DNA from: Oscillospiraceae bacterium
GTDB taxonomy: Bacteria > Bacillota > Clostridia > UBA1381
Length of the DNA: 6,981 bases
Assembly (NCBI GenBank): GCA_022508725.1
Contig: JAFLUR010000115.1
Location: forward strand, 1 to 6,981
Direction of reading: 5' to 3'
Shown: positions 1 through 6,271 of the stretch, piece by piece
Position numbering within the stretch: position 1 is the first letter of the stretch
Layout: each line of letters begins with the position of its first letter
Position numbers and translations under genes: made by a program
Notes under the pieces: model-generated
What the model saw: the letters and a program-made list of their open reading frames with translations, nothing else
The model's database searches: none
What the model was told of the DNA's origin: nothing

Positions 1-592
1 CGAATGAACCGTCGGCCGGCTTATAACCGGAATTCGCTTTGGAGCGCGCCTTATAGGTTTGGGCATTTTTCATAAAATTGTTAAGCACGCCGATATATTC
101 GGAGTTACCGGGATCAAGCTTCACAGCCTTTTTTATTTCGGCTTCGGCAGAGGAATATAAACCTTTTCTTAACAGAATAAGACCGTTTAAGTAATGCCAC
201 TGCGCGTTTTTTTCGAGAGCCGAAAGAAATGTTTCGGCTTCGGAAAGTTTATTTTGAGAAATCAAAATGCGGATGTTTTTAAAGGCAACGGCAGAACCGC
301 TGAAACCATTGCTCCGACGTTCGTTTTTCTTCGCGCGGTTTTGATTTTTTTCGGTATGCGCGTTATTTTTGAGATCCTTATCATGAGAGCTTTTCCGGTC
401 CGACCGGCTCTTCATTATTTCATCATACGCATAATTTATTTTTTTCAGCTTTTCTTCCGCAATATCGGCAAGAGGATTGTCGTTATACCGGTCCGGATGA
501 TACCTTTTCACCAGTTCTCTGTAAGCGTTTTTTATTGTTTTGTCGTCGTCATTTTCCGATACCCCGAGAATTTTATAATAATTTTCTTTCAT
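1..592 (-). CDS. J-domain (DnaJ-like) protein with TPR-like C-terminal part, 3' end cut by window edge
   Basis: The reading frame from the ATG at 592-590 stays open for 197 codons to the left edge, so the C-terminus is missing. Residues 1-60 form a J domain: a tyrosine-rich first helix (KENYYKILGV), a basic helix II ending in HPD at residues 32-34, and a third helix with KKINYAYDEI. HPD is the motif that stimulates the ATPase of Hsp70 (DnaK), so the protein is probably a co-chaperone that brings DnaK to a specific client. A charged linker (about 61-95) has no Gly/Phe-rich region or DnaJ zinc-finger repeats. It is followed by two helix pairs with TPR character (about 105-165, with LNGLILLRKGLYSSAEAEI and a closing LDPGN). 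It is therefore a specialised J protein, not DnaJ itself. Its start overlaps the stop of the upstream DUF5685-type gene by ATGA, so translation is probably coupled. The J domain is certain; the client is unknown. Confidence 0.93.
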   Translation of the reverse strand, partial: MKENYYKILGVSENDDDKTIKNAYRELVKRYHPDRYNDNPLADIAEEKLKKINYAYDEIMKSRSDRKSSHDKDLKNNAHTEKNQNRAKKNERRSNGFSGSAVAFKNIRILISQNKLSEAETFLSALEKNAQWHYLNGLILLRKGLYSSAEAEIKKAVKLDPGNSEYIGVLNNFMKNAQTYKARSKANSGYKPADGSF

Positions 593-1488
593 TTATTTTT
601 CTCTTTCATTATTTTCCCGCTTTTTGAATACTTTCTGCCCGTTCCGACATATTTCTGCATATCCGGCAGACCGGAATATATAATATTTTCGAGAACACTT
701 TTGTTTCGTTTTATATCCGGCAGCTCAAACGCCGCAGACAGTCTGTAAAGCGTATATGTAAGCATCCTTTCTTCCGAGAGGAATATTTTGTTTTTAAACT
801 CCTTTATATCCTTTATATTTTTGACATTCTCCGCTTCAAGAAACGGATTATACATACTGTATTTAAAATCTTCCTCAATATCGTCTATTGCGTCGATAAT
901 ATATATCCATCTGCCGAGATCGTATCCGATCGAGCCGAGAATGCGGCGGGTATCCGGATCGGATATAAAAGACGGGCAGAAAACCGCTTTGAGCATTTCG
1001 GCAAAACAGTCCGCGCAAAGCTCGGCGTTATTGCATTTTTCGTTTTCAAGCTTGTGCAGCTTGTCGATACAGCGGCATATTATATCCGAAATATCCGGAT
1101 AAAGCGAGCTTGAGCGTTTGTATATACGTCTGAATATAAGTTCCGCGATAACGGTTTTGTTTTTCCTGCTGTCGGACAGATCATCCTGTATTTTAAGATA
1201 AGCCATAATAATGTTTATATGCGCGCAGTATGAGCTTATATAATTATTCTCGACAGTATTTATTCCGAAAAACGGGTGAAACAAACACTTCCGGTAAGAT
1301 GTCGGAATATCATCGTCCGAGACCGCCGAGAGCAGTATAAAAAGGAATACCGCTTCATAGCTGAGAGTCATGCATGAAATGGGAGCGGAACAATGCCTCA
1401 AAGCACGGCACAAACCGCAGTAATAGCTTTTATATATTTCATAATCACTGTCGCTGACAGTATCCGATATTTTCACATATCCGAACAT
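589..1488 (-). CDS. DUF5685-type helical protein with two Asp-rich motifs and N-terminal CxxC
   Basis: This is a 299-residue protein whose start (MFGYVKI) and YYCGLC box at residues 22-27 match what I recall of the uncharacterised clostridial family DUF5685. The function is unknown. The start at 1488 is supported by AAAGGTG five bases upstream. Visible features are a cysteine-rich first part (C24, C27, C33, C39, C68, C88) that could bind metal or form disulfides, then long amphipathic helical stretches without a clear signal peptide. There are two acidic motifs: D102-D103-x-x-D106 (KIQDDLSD), and D199-x-x-D202-D203 through D207 in an LGRWIYIIDAIDDIEED block followed by YNP. Two such motifs about 100 residues apart in a helical protein recall class I isoprenoid synthases, but that is inference only. 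It is the first gene of a two-gene unit with the J-domain protein (ATGA overlap), and a good promoter lies about 90 bases upstream. Family assignment is from memory. Confidence 0.85.
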   Translation of the reverse strand: MFGYVKISDTVSDSDYEIYKSYYCGLCRALRHCSAPISCMTLSYEAVFLFILLSAVSDDDIPTSYRKCLFHPFFGINTVENNYISSYCAHINIIMAYLKIQDDLSDSRKNKTVIAELIFRRIYKRSSSLYPDISDIICRCIDKLHKLENEKCNNAELCADCFAEMLKAVFCPSFISDPDTRRILGSIGYDLGRWIYIIDAIDDIEEDFKYSMYNPFLEAENVKNIKDIKEFKNKIFLSEERMLTYTLYRLSAAFELPDIKRNKSVLENIIYSGLPDMQKYVGTGRKYSKSGKIMKEKNK

Positions 1489-1584
1489 AATACACCTTTA
1501 TTCATTTGTAACAATCAAAAATCGCCGGGCATTATACAAAACCGCAGTATATGGAATTAAGTATAATAATTCATCTCCGATATT

Positions 1585-1613
1585 ATTATACTATTAAAAC
1601 GATGTAATTTCAA
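1585..1613 (-). promoter_or_regulatory. Sigma-70/SigA-type promoter for the DUF5685/J-protein unit
   Basis: Read on the minus strand, TTGAAA (1613-1608) is followed by exactly 17 bases and then a perfect TATAAT (1590-1585). The -35 matches the consensus in five of six places counting from TTGACA. The surrounding DNA is about 15-20% GC, as is common around promoters in such genomes. Transcription should start near 1578, giving a leader of about 90 bases before the ATG at 1488. No strong hairpin is visible in that leader. A short dyad (TTGT-T-ACAA, near 1505-1515) sits in the leader, but I cannot tie it to a regulator. Confidence 0.75.
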
Positions 1614-1816
1614 TAAGAATTTATCAATAAACAAATTTTTATTAATAATATTACCATAATCTATATAAAAGGACTGTAATTTTTATGTTTTTTTATATAA
1701 AATGCATATAGCAAAAAAGCTTTTTAATGCTGTAATAAGCCGGATTACGTTTTTCGGAGGGATTTTTTACGGTAAAGAATATGATTGAGGGAGATCCGAG
1801 ATTGCGGGTATAGCCG

Positions 1817-1885
1817 GGTTTACGGTCTGAGTTATATTTGTGTATGCCCTACAGGCTCAAGGGCAGGTATGGGTAAACCGCCTGT
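1817..1885. other. Candidate structured element in the intergenic island (possible RNA or repeat)
   Basis: Three perfect complementary pairs lie within 69 bases. GGTTTAC (1817-1823) pairs with GTAAACC (1873-1879). TGCCCT (1845-1850) pairs with AGGGCA (1860-1865), closing a nine-base loop. ACAGGC at the start of that loop (1851-1856) pairs with GCCTGT (1880-1885), directly after the outer helix. The first two nest; the third would be a pseudoknot or an alternative fold. It does not match any riboswitch, 6S, SRP, tmRNA or RNase P signature I can recall. The complementarity exists on both strands, so orientation is undecided. Helices of six or seven pairs can arise by chance, hence the low confidence. 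Confidence 0.3.
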
Positions 1886-1949
1886 GTTATGACGATACTG
1901 AGATATATGTCGGGAAAACGAGGTCGGTCGTTAAATAAATGAGTAAAAT

Positions 1950-2843
1950 TTATTTTTCCGCGTTTCCTTTGATTTCTTTTATTATATACCTGGGTCTGCG
2001 GAGAACCTCACGATATATTTTTTCTGTGTATATTGCCGTAATGCCTGTGCATAACAATAATACGGAGGACAGAAAGAACAGGAGGGGAGTATAGGAATGA
2101 TGTTCCGATATAATATTGAATATTCCGGAGAATAATGCCGTGAAAAGGAATATAATGCTTGTTATCAGCGGTATATACAGCGGAAATGATGTATAAAGGG
2201 TTATTGCGGAAACAGCGAGAGAGAAAAGCTTTTTGGGTGTCCACTTTGATGTTCCGCCGGTTCTTTCCTGCGTGTCAAAGTATATACGCACTCTTGAAAA
2301 ACCTACCCAGTCGGTTATTTCGCGAAAGAACAGATTACATTCTTTCATTTCGCGTATTGACGAAAGAGGTTTTTTTCCGATAAGGCGAAAATCCGAGTTT
2401 CTGTTAATATCCTTTCCCGTCAATATTTTTATCAGTCTGTAGAATATACCGCTCAAAAAGGCATATCCCGCATTTCTTTTCCCCAAATCGGATTTTGCGC
2501 CCTCCACGATATCGTATCCGCATTTTTTGTAAAGACTGTACATTTGCGGAATAAGCTCGGGAGGGTGCTGCAGATCGGCATCCATGCATACCGCGCAATC
2601 CCCGGCGGCATTGTCCAGCCCGGCGCACAGCGCGCTTTCTTTACCGAAATTGCGGCTGAGATATATAATTCTGATATTTTTTTCTTTTTTTAAAATATTG
2701 TCGTATTTTATGTTGCGATCCGAACCGTCGTCGATTATGATTATCTCATATAAAATGCCGTTTTTTTCAAGTACCGCTGCGACCTCGGATATGTTTTCCT
2801 CGATTTTTTCTTCATTGTATGACGGAATAATAACAGAAATCAT
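1950..2843 (-). CDS. Family 2 glycosyltransferase, GtrB/DPM1-like, with two C-terminal membrane segments
   Basis: This 297-residue GT-A enzyme probably transfers a sugar from a nucleotide donor to a polyprenyl phosphate at the inner face of the membrane. Family landmarks are VIIPSYNEE (4-12), the donor-binding D38-D39-G, RNFGKESAL (64-72), and the metal-binding DxD at D88-A-D90 within DADLQHPPE. There is also a DFRL box (151-154), W179-x-GF, and RTGGTSKW (194-201), which in GtrB/DPM1 relatives precedes the membrane part. Hydrophobic segments at about 209-245 and 252-275 anchor it, and the C-terminus is basic. The start at 2843 is fixed by AAGGAGG seven bases upstream. It follows the WecA/WecB genes but is separated from them by a terminator hairpin. 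The donor sugar cannot be read from the sequence; glucose, mannose or GlcNAc are all possible. A role in decorating an envelope polymer is inferred from context. Confidence 0.93.
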   Translation of the reverse strand: MISVIIPSYNEEKIEENISEVAAVLEKNGILYEIIIIDDGSDRNIKYDNILKKEKNIRIIYLSRNFGKESALCAGLDNAAGDCAVCMDADLQHPPELIPQMYSLYKKCGYDIVEGAKSDLGKRNAGYAFLSGIFYRLIKILTGKDINRNSDFRLIGKKPLSSIREMKECNLFFREITDWVGFSRVRIYFDTQERTGGTSKWTPKKLFSLAVSAITLYTSFPLYIPLITSIIFLFTALFSGIFNIISEHHSYTPLLFFLSSVLLLCTGITAIYTEKIYREVLRRPRYIIKEIKGNAEK

Positions 2844-2850
2844 GTTTCTT

Positions 2851-2857
2851 CCTCCTT
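2851..2857 (-). promoter_or_regulatory. Strong ribosome binding site abutting a terminator
   Basis: On the minus strand AAGGAGG ends seven bases before the ATG at 2843. It begins directly after the T-run of the hairpin at 2865-2884. Any transcript carrying this site with an upstream leader must have passed through the terminator. Confidence 0.85.
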
Positions 2858-2884
2858 AAAAATAACCGGCATAAATATGCCGGT
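2858..2884 (-). terminator. Intrinsic terminator after wecB, placed as an attenuator before the glycosyltransferase
   Basis: On the minus strand ACCGGCAT-ATTT-ATGCCGGT forms a perfect eight-pair stem with a four-base loop, followed at once by TATTTTT. The stem is GC-rich at its base. There is no T-run on the other side, so it acts only for leftward transcription. It lies 84 bases beyond the wecB stop and only 21 bases before the glycosyltransferase ATG. Confidence 0.85.
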
Positions 2885-2896
2885 CAGCGAAAAATC

Positions 2897-2930
2897 AAAA
2901 AACAGAGCCGCAGTCTATAAAAAACCGGCT
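2897..2930 (-). other. Weak upstream hairpin with T-run, possible antiterminator segment
   Basis: On the minus strand AGCCG (2930-2926) can pair with CGGCT (2910-2906) across a 15-base loop, and six T follow three bases later (2902-2897). It could be a weak first terminator for wecB. The overlapping GCCGGT (2929-2924) is also complementary to ACCGGC, the first arm of the strong terminator downstream (2884-2879), so it could act as an antiterminator. Five pairs and a large loop make either role uncertain. Confidence 0.35.
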
Positions 2931-2967
2931 GTATGCTTGATATAAGTACATGGATATTTCGGATTTT

Positions 2968-4116
2968 TTATGATTTAAAATCAAGAGGTCTGTCCTTTCT
3001 TTTTCCGAAATGATAAAGTATTGCCTCAACGGTGCGTCTTGACGCCTCGCCGTCGCCGTACGGATTGGCGGCATGAGCCATTTTGTTGTAGCTTTCTTTG
3101 TTATCGAGCAGATCGAGCGCAAGACGTATGATTTCATTCTTGTCAACACCGGCTATTTTAACGGTTCCGGCCTCGACAGCCTCCGGACGCTCGGTTTCAC
3201 GCCTTAAAACCAGAACGGGTTTTGCCAATGCGGGAGCCTCTTCCTGAAGTCCGCCCGAATCGGTCATGACCATATAACAGCGTTTCATGGCGTTGTGCAG
3301 CTCATCGACCGTAAGCGGCTCAATGAGATGAACACGAGGAGAATTCCCCAATATACCAAACACCGTTTCACGCACGGCGGGATTAAGATGTACGGGATAA
3401 ACAACTTCCGTATCGGGATAATTCTCAACGATATGTTTGAGCGCGCCGCAGATGGCTTCAAGCGGTTTGCCGAGATTTTCGCGTCTGTGCGCCGTAACGA
3501 CAATTATTCTTTTATTGTTGAAATCCAACCGGTTAAGCGTGTCGTCCGAGAATGTATAATTGTCCTTTACCGTTGTTTTAAGAGCGTCTATTACCGTATT
3601 TCCGGTAATAAATATCTTATTTTCATCTATTCCTTCCTTGAGCAGATTATTTTTATTCTGCAAGGTGGGTGAAAAATGCAGATCGGCAATTCTTCCGGTA
3701 AGGCATCTGTTCATTTCTTCGGGAAACGGAGAATATTTGTCATAGGTTCTCAAACCCGCCTCAACATGACCGACGCTTACTTGATTGTAGAATGCCGCCA
3801 AGCTTCCGGCAAAGGTCGTTGATGTATCGCCGTGTACCAATATTATATCCGGCTTTGCTTCTTTTAATACATTATCCATGCCTTCGAGAACTCTTGTGGT
3901 TATTCCCGCAAGAGTCTGCCTGTCCTTCATTATGTCCAAATCGTAATCCGGAGTTATTTTGAATATTTCAAGAACCTGATCGAGCATTTGACGGTGCTGA
4001 GCCGTTACGCAGACCAGAGGCTCTATTTCATCGTATTTTTTGAGTTCCAATGCAAGCGGCGCCATTTTTACAGCCTCGGGTCTTGTTCCGAATACAGTCA
4101 TAACCTTGATTTTCAT
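2968..4116 (-). CDS. wecB: Non-hydrolysing UDP-N-acetylglucosamine 2-epimerase (WecB/MnaA)
   Basis: This cytoplasmic enzyme interconverts UDP-GlcNAc and UDP-ManNAc, the ManNAc donor for teichoic-acid linkage units and other envelope polysaccharides. The 382-residue length is normal for the family. Landmarks are GTRPEAVKMAPL (10-21), the HGDTSTTFAG loop with D97, GHVEAGLRT with E119, FPEEMNR with E133 and the TAHRREN box with H210. These correspond to the catalytic residues known in E. coli WecB. The UDP-binding TDSGGLQEEAP is at 285-295. The start at 4116 is supported by GGAGG ten bases upstream, inside the end of the preceding gene, and by an ATGA overlap with that gene's stop, which implies coupled translation. 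It directly follows the TagO-type transferase, as expected for enzymes supplying one pathway. All catalytic residues are present. Confidence 0.97.
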   Translation of the reverse strand: MKIKVMTVFGTRPEAVKMAPLALELKKYDEIEPLVCVTAQHRQMLDQVLEIFKITPDYDLDIMKDRQTLAGITTRVLEGMDNVLKEAKPDIILVHGDTSTTFAGSLAAFYNQVSVGHVEAGLRTYDKYSPFPEEMNRCLTGRIADLHFSPTLQNKNNLLKEGIDENKIFITGNTVIDALKTTVKDNYTFSDDTLNRLDFNNKRIIVVTAHRRENLGKPLEAICGALKHIVENYPDTEVVYPVHLNPAVRETVFGILGNSPRVHLIEPLTVDELHNAMKRCYMVMTDSGGLQEEAPALAKPVLVLRRETERPEAVEAGTVKIAGVDKNEIIRLALDLLDNKESYNKMAHAANPYGDGEASRRTVEAILYHFGKRKDRPLDFKS

Positions 4117-5216
4117 TTCTTATCATCCTCCGATATATCAATATGCTCCGGTGATTCGTCCGATTGTATATTATTTACATTATTTATATCATTTGTTCCT
4201 ATAAAACTTCCTATAAGAAGCAATACAAGAACACAAAGCAGGAGCAGCAATGCTCTGAGAGCGCCGCTTTCCGCAAGCACGACCGCCGTTATTCCGAGCA
4301 CGCCGCTTATTGCGTATAATATAAATACCGTTTGTTTCTGAGAAAAACCCGAATCTATGAGTCTGTGATGCAGATGCTTTCTGTCAGCGGTCATTATACC
4401 TTGTCCGGTGACAAGCCGGCGTATTATCGCAAAGCTTGCATCGAACAGAGGAAGTCCCAGTATCAAAAGAGGAACCGCAAAGGATATGATGGCATAGCTT
4501 TTAAACGCTCCCTGTATGGATATCGTGGCAAGGATAAAGCCCAAAAAGGTTGCGCCCGTATCGCCCATAAACACCTTTGCCGGATTAAAATTAAACGGCA
4601 GAAATCCGAAACAGGCACCCATAAGAGCCGTTCCGATAACCGCGATCGCTCCTTCGCCTATCCTTACGGCTATAAACACCAGCGAAACCGACATGATTGC
4701 CGATACTCCGGCGGCAAGACCGTCAAGACCGTCTATGAGATTGACCGCGTTTGTGATAAACACGATCCAAAGCACGGTTCCGACCACCGACAGCCATGTC
4801 GGAAGAATTATATACGGATTATCGCTGAACGGGTTTATGTTTGTAAATACTTCTATCCGCACATTTCCGTAAAGCACGACGATAAGGGCGGCGCATATCT
4901 GAACGACAAATTTAAGCTTTGCGTTTAGGTCGCGGCAGTCGTCTATAACACCGAGTACCGCGATAACGCCCGCGCCCATAAGCATTGCGCCCAGTTCCCT
5001 CGACATCTCTCCGAAACACATTATCGCGACCAGAAATCCGAATATAATTGCCAGACCTCCGAGCAGAGGTATGGGCTTTTTATGCATTCTTCTGTTATCC
5101 TTGGGTATATCCACCGCGCCCATTTTGACCGCAAGTCTTGTAACAAGCGGATTTGCCGCAAAGGAAAACACAAAAGATGTAACAAATGTAAAAATCAATT
5201 TTTCGGTAGTACCCAT
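4113..5216 (-). CDS. wecA: Polyprenyl-phosphate GlcNAc-1-phosphate transferase (WecA/TagO type)
   Basis: This integral membrane enzyme of the MraY/WecA family moves GlcNAc-1-phosphate from UDP-GlcNAc to undecaprenyl phosphate, the first lipid-linked step of teichoic acid or other envelope glycans. It is 367 residues with about ten to eleven hydrophobic segments. Landmarks are VDIPKDNRRMHKKPIPLLGG (35-54), the Mg2+-binding GVIDD (D92-D93), NAVNLIDGLDGLAAG (156-170), FMGDTGA (216-222) and the cytoplasmic DRKHLHHRL (278-286). The last motif separates WecA/TagO-like sugar transferases from MraY. GAGGTG six bases before the ATG supports the start, 12 bases after the trpS stop. The last 25 or so residues form a polar Asn/Asp/Glu-rich tail outside the membrane domain, ending in the ATGA overlap with wecB. 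In Gram-positive nomenclature it would be tagO. GlcNAc as substrate is inferred from family and the neighbouring epimerase. Confidence 0.95.
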   Translation of the reverse strand: MGTTEKLIFTFVTSFVFSFAANPLVTRLAVKMGAVDIPKDNRRMHKKPIPLLGGLAIIFGFLVAIMCFGEMSRELGAMLMGAGVIAVLGVIDDCRDLNAKLKFVVQICAALIVVLYGNVRIEVFTNINPFSDNPYIILPTWLSVVGTVLWIVFITNAVNLIDGLDGLAAGVSAIMSVSLVFIAVRIGEGAIAVIGTALMGACFGFLPFNFNPAKVFMGDTGATFLGFILATISIQGAFKSYAIISFAVPLLILGLPLFDASFAIIRRLVTGQGIMTADRKHLHHRLIDSGFSQKQTVFILYAISGVLGITAVVLAESGALRALLLLLCVLVLLLIGSFIGTNDINNVNNIQSDESPEHIDISEDDKK

Positions 5217-5228
5217 ATCCGCACCTCG

Positions 5229-6233
5229 TTATTCAACCATAAAGCCGACCTTTTTATATACCTTTTTGAGCGTTCTCTGCGATATTCTTTTCGCCGCGTC
5301 CGCGCCCTTTGAGCATACATTCATAAGATAAGCTTTGTCTGCGATCAATTTATCGTATTCTTCCTGTATAGGCCTTATATTTTCGACAACAGCTTCGGCA
5401 ACGTCGTTTTTGAAATCTCCGTAGCCTTTGCCGCTGTAGTCCGCAACAATATCATCTGTGTTTCTTTTTGTGACAGCCGACATAATTGTGATAAGATTGT
5501 TTATTCCGGCCTTCGTTTCGTCGTCCTCCCTGTATTCGATTATGCCCTCGCTGTCGGTAACGGCGCTTTTTATTTTTTTGACTATAACATCCGGATGGTC
5601 TGTCATTGAAATATAAGCCTTGGGATTGCTGTCCGATTTTGACATTTTCTTTGTCGGATCCTGCAAACTCTTTATATTTGCCCCGGCCTTGGGCAGCATA
5701 CCCTCGGGTATTTTGAATACATCACCGTAAATCGCATTAAACCGCTGCGCAATATCACGGCATATCTCAATATGCTGCATCTGATCCTTTCCCACGGGAA
5801 CATAATCTGCCTGATACAAAAGTATGTCCGCCGCCATCAGTACAGGATATGTAAAAAGACCGGCATTGATATTTTCGGCATGACGTGAGGACTTGTCTTT
5901 AAACTGTGTCATTCTCTGAAGCTCTCCCATATAGGTATAGCAGCCGAGTACCCATGAAAGTTCGGCATGAGCCGGATTATGCGACTGAATAAAGAGTATA
6001 TTTTCTTCGGGATCGATTCCGCAGGCGATATAAAGCGCAAGAACTTCAAGAGTCCTGCGGCGTATATCCGCCGGAGTCTGACGCACGGTTATGGTGTGCA
6101 GATCCATCATGGCATATATGCAGCGGTAGTCCTTTTGCAGCTCGACCCAGTTTTTGATGGCTCCGAGATAATTGCCGAACGTAAGAGTGCCTGATGGCTG
6201 AACTCCGCTGAAAATAATTTTTTTGTCTTCCAT
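5229..6233 (-). CDS. trpS: Tryptophanyl-tRNA synthetase (TrpRS, class I)
   Basis: The enzyme charges tRNA-Trp with tryptophan in the cytoplasm. The 334 residues match bacterial TrpRS. The N-terminal ATP site reads FSGVQPSGTLTFGNYLGA (8-25), where TFGN stands in for HIGH, similar to the TLGN form of Bacillus TrpRS. GELQRMTQFKDKS is at 103-115, followed by FTYPVLMAADILLY (127-140) with the tryptophan-site aspartate D136. VGKDQMQHIE is at 148-156 and KMSKS at 196-200. The start at 6233 has AAAGGA about ten bases upstream. It sits 37 bases after the aminotransferase stop and 12 bases before the TagO-type gene, so it is probably co-transcribed with both. The short gap upstream leaves no room for a T-box leader, which often controls trpS in Bacillota. 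Any such control would have to lie upstream of the aminotransferase, outside the window. Confidence 0.98.
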   Translation of the reverse strand: MEDKKIIFSGVQPSGTLTFGNYLGAIKNWVELQKDYRCIYAMMDLHTITVRQTPADIRRRTLEVLALYIACGIDPEENILFIQSHNPAHAELSWVLGCYTYMGELQRMTQFKDKSSRHAENINAGLFTYPVLMAADILLYQADYVPVGKDQMQHIEICRDIAQRFNAIYGDVFKIPEGMLPKAGANIKSLQDPTKKMSKSDSNPKAYISMTDHPDVIVKKIKSAVTDSEGIIEYREDDETKAGINNLITIMSAVTKRNTDDIVADYSGKGYGDFKNDVAEAVVENIRPIQEEYDKLIADKAYLMNVCSKGADAAKRISQRTLKKVYKKVGFMVE

Positions 6234-6271
6234 ATTTCGCTTATCCTTTCTGAGATATATTTATAAAATAC

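Larger units (their letters stand above)
1489..1949. other. 461-base gene-free stretch: AT-rich promoter half plus GC-richer island
   Basis: No convincing gene lies here on either strand. The half next to the DUF5685 gene carries its promoter and is extremely AT-rich: by hand count about 20% GC at 1561-1620, 15% at 1621-1680 and 20% at 1681-1740. From 1741 to 1920 the content jumps to 42-48%, like the coding regions, without a usable reading frame. A near-palindrome around AAAAAGCTTTTT lies at 1710-1731. No clear intrinsic terminator follows the glycosyltransferase stop at 1950 on the minus strand, so its transcript may run into this region. Confidence 0.8.

Noticed and set aside
194..748. 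184-codon plus-strand reading frame opposite the J-domain and DUF5685 genes.
   Set aside because: It lies antisense to two well-supported genes; its Phe/Ile-rich translation is the shadow of Lys/Asn/Glu codons on the other strand, and it has no ribosome binding site.
1531..1536. A second TATAAT on the minus strand, closer to the DUF5685 gene.
   Set aside because: At 17-18 bases upstream only TAATTC or TTAATT is found and there is no TGn extension, so the promoter at 1585-1613 is far better.
1710..1731. The AAAAAGCTTTTT palindrome as terminator of the glycosyltransferase transcript.
   Set aside because: The stem is almost all A-T, leaves no GC-rich base, and is not followed by a T-run on the minus strand.
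1741..1920. Minus-strand frame in the intergenic island open except for one TAG.
   Set aside because: It has no start with a ribosome binding site and no recognisable protein motif. Short open stretches are expected at this base composition.
1702..1935. Plus-strand frame from ATG 1702 with only two TGA interruptions (1786-1788 and 1828-1830) up to TAA at 1933, looking like a broken or selenocysteine gene.
   Set aside because: No ribosome binding site precedes the ATG, the peptide matches no family I know, and two stops in about 78 codons is close to chance. No bacterial SECIS hairpin follows directly after either TGA.
2865..2892. TTGATT (2892 side) with TATTTA in the hairpin loop as a glycosyltransferase promoter.
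   Set aside because: The spacing is only 15 bases and the -10 matches poorly. It is kept only as the alternative to attenuation.
4332..4928. 198-codon plus-strand reading frame opposite the WecA/TagO-type gene.
   Set aside because: It is antisense to a gene with all family motifs intact; its Lys/Arg/His/Tyr-rich translation has no domain character.
6260..6265. TATAAA on the minus strand between the aminotransferase and trpS as a trpS promoter.
   Set aside because: No acceptable -35 lies at the right distance inside the end of the aminotransferase gene. A minor promoter cannot be excluded but is not supported.
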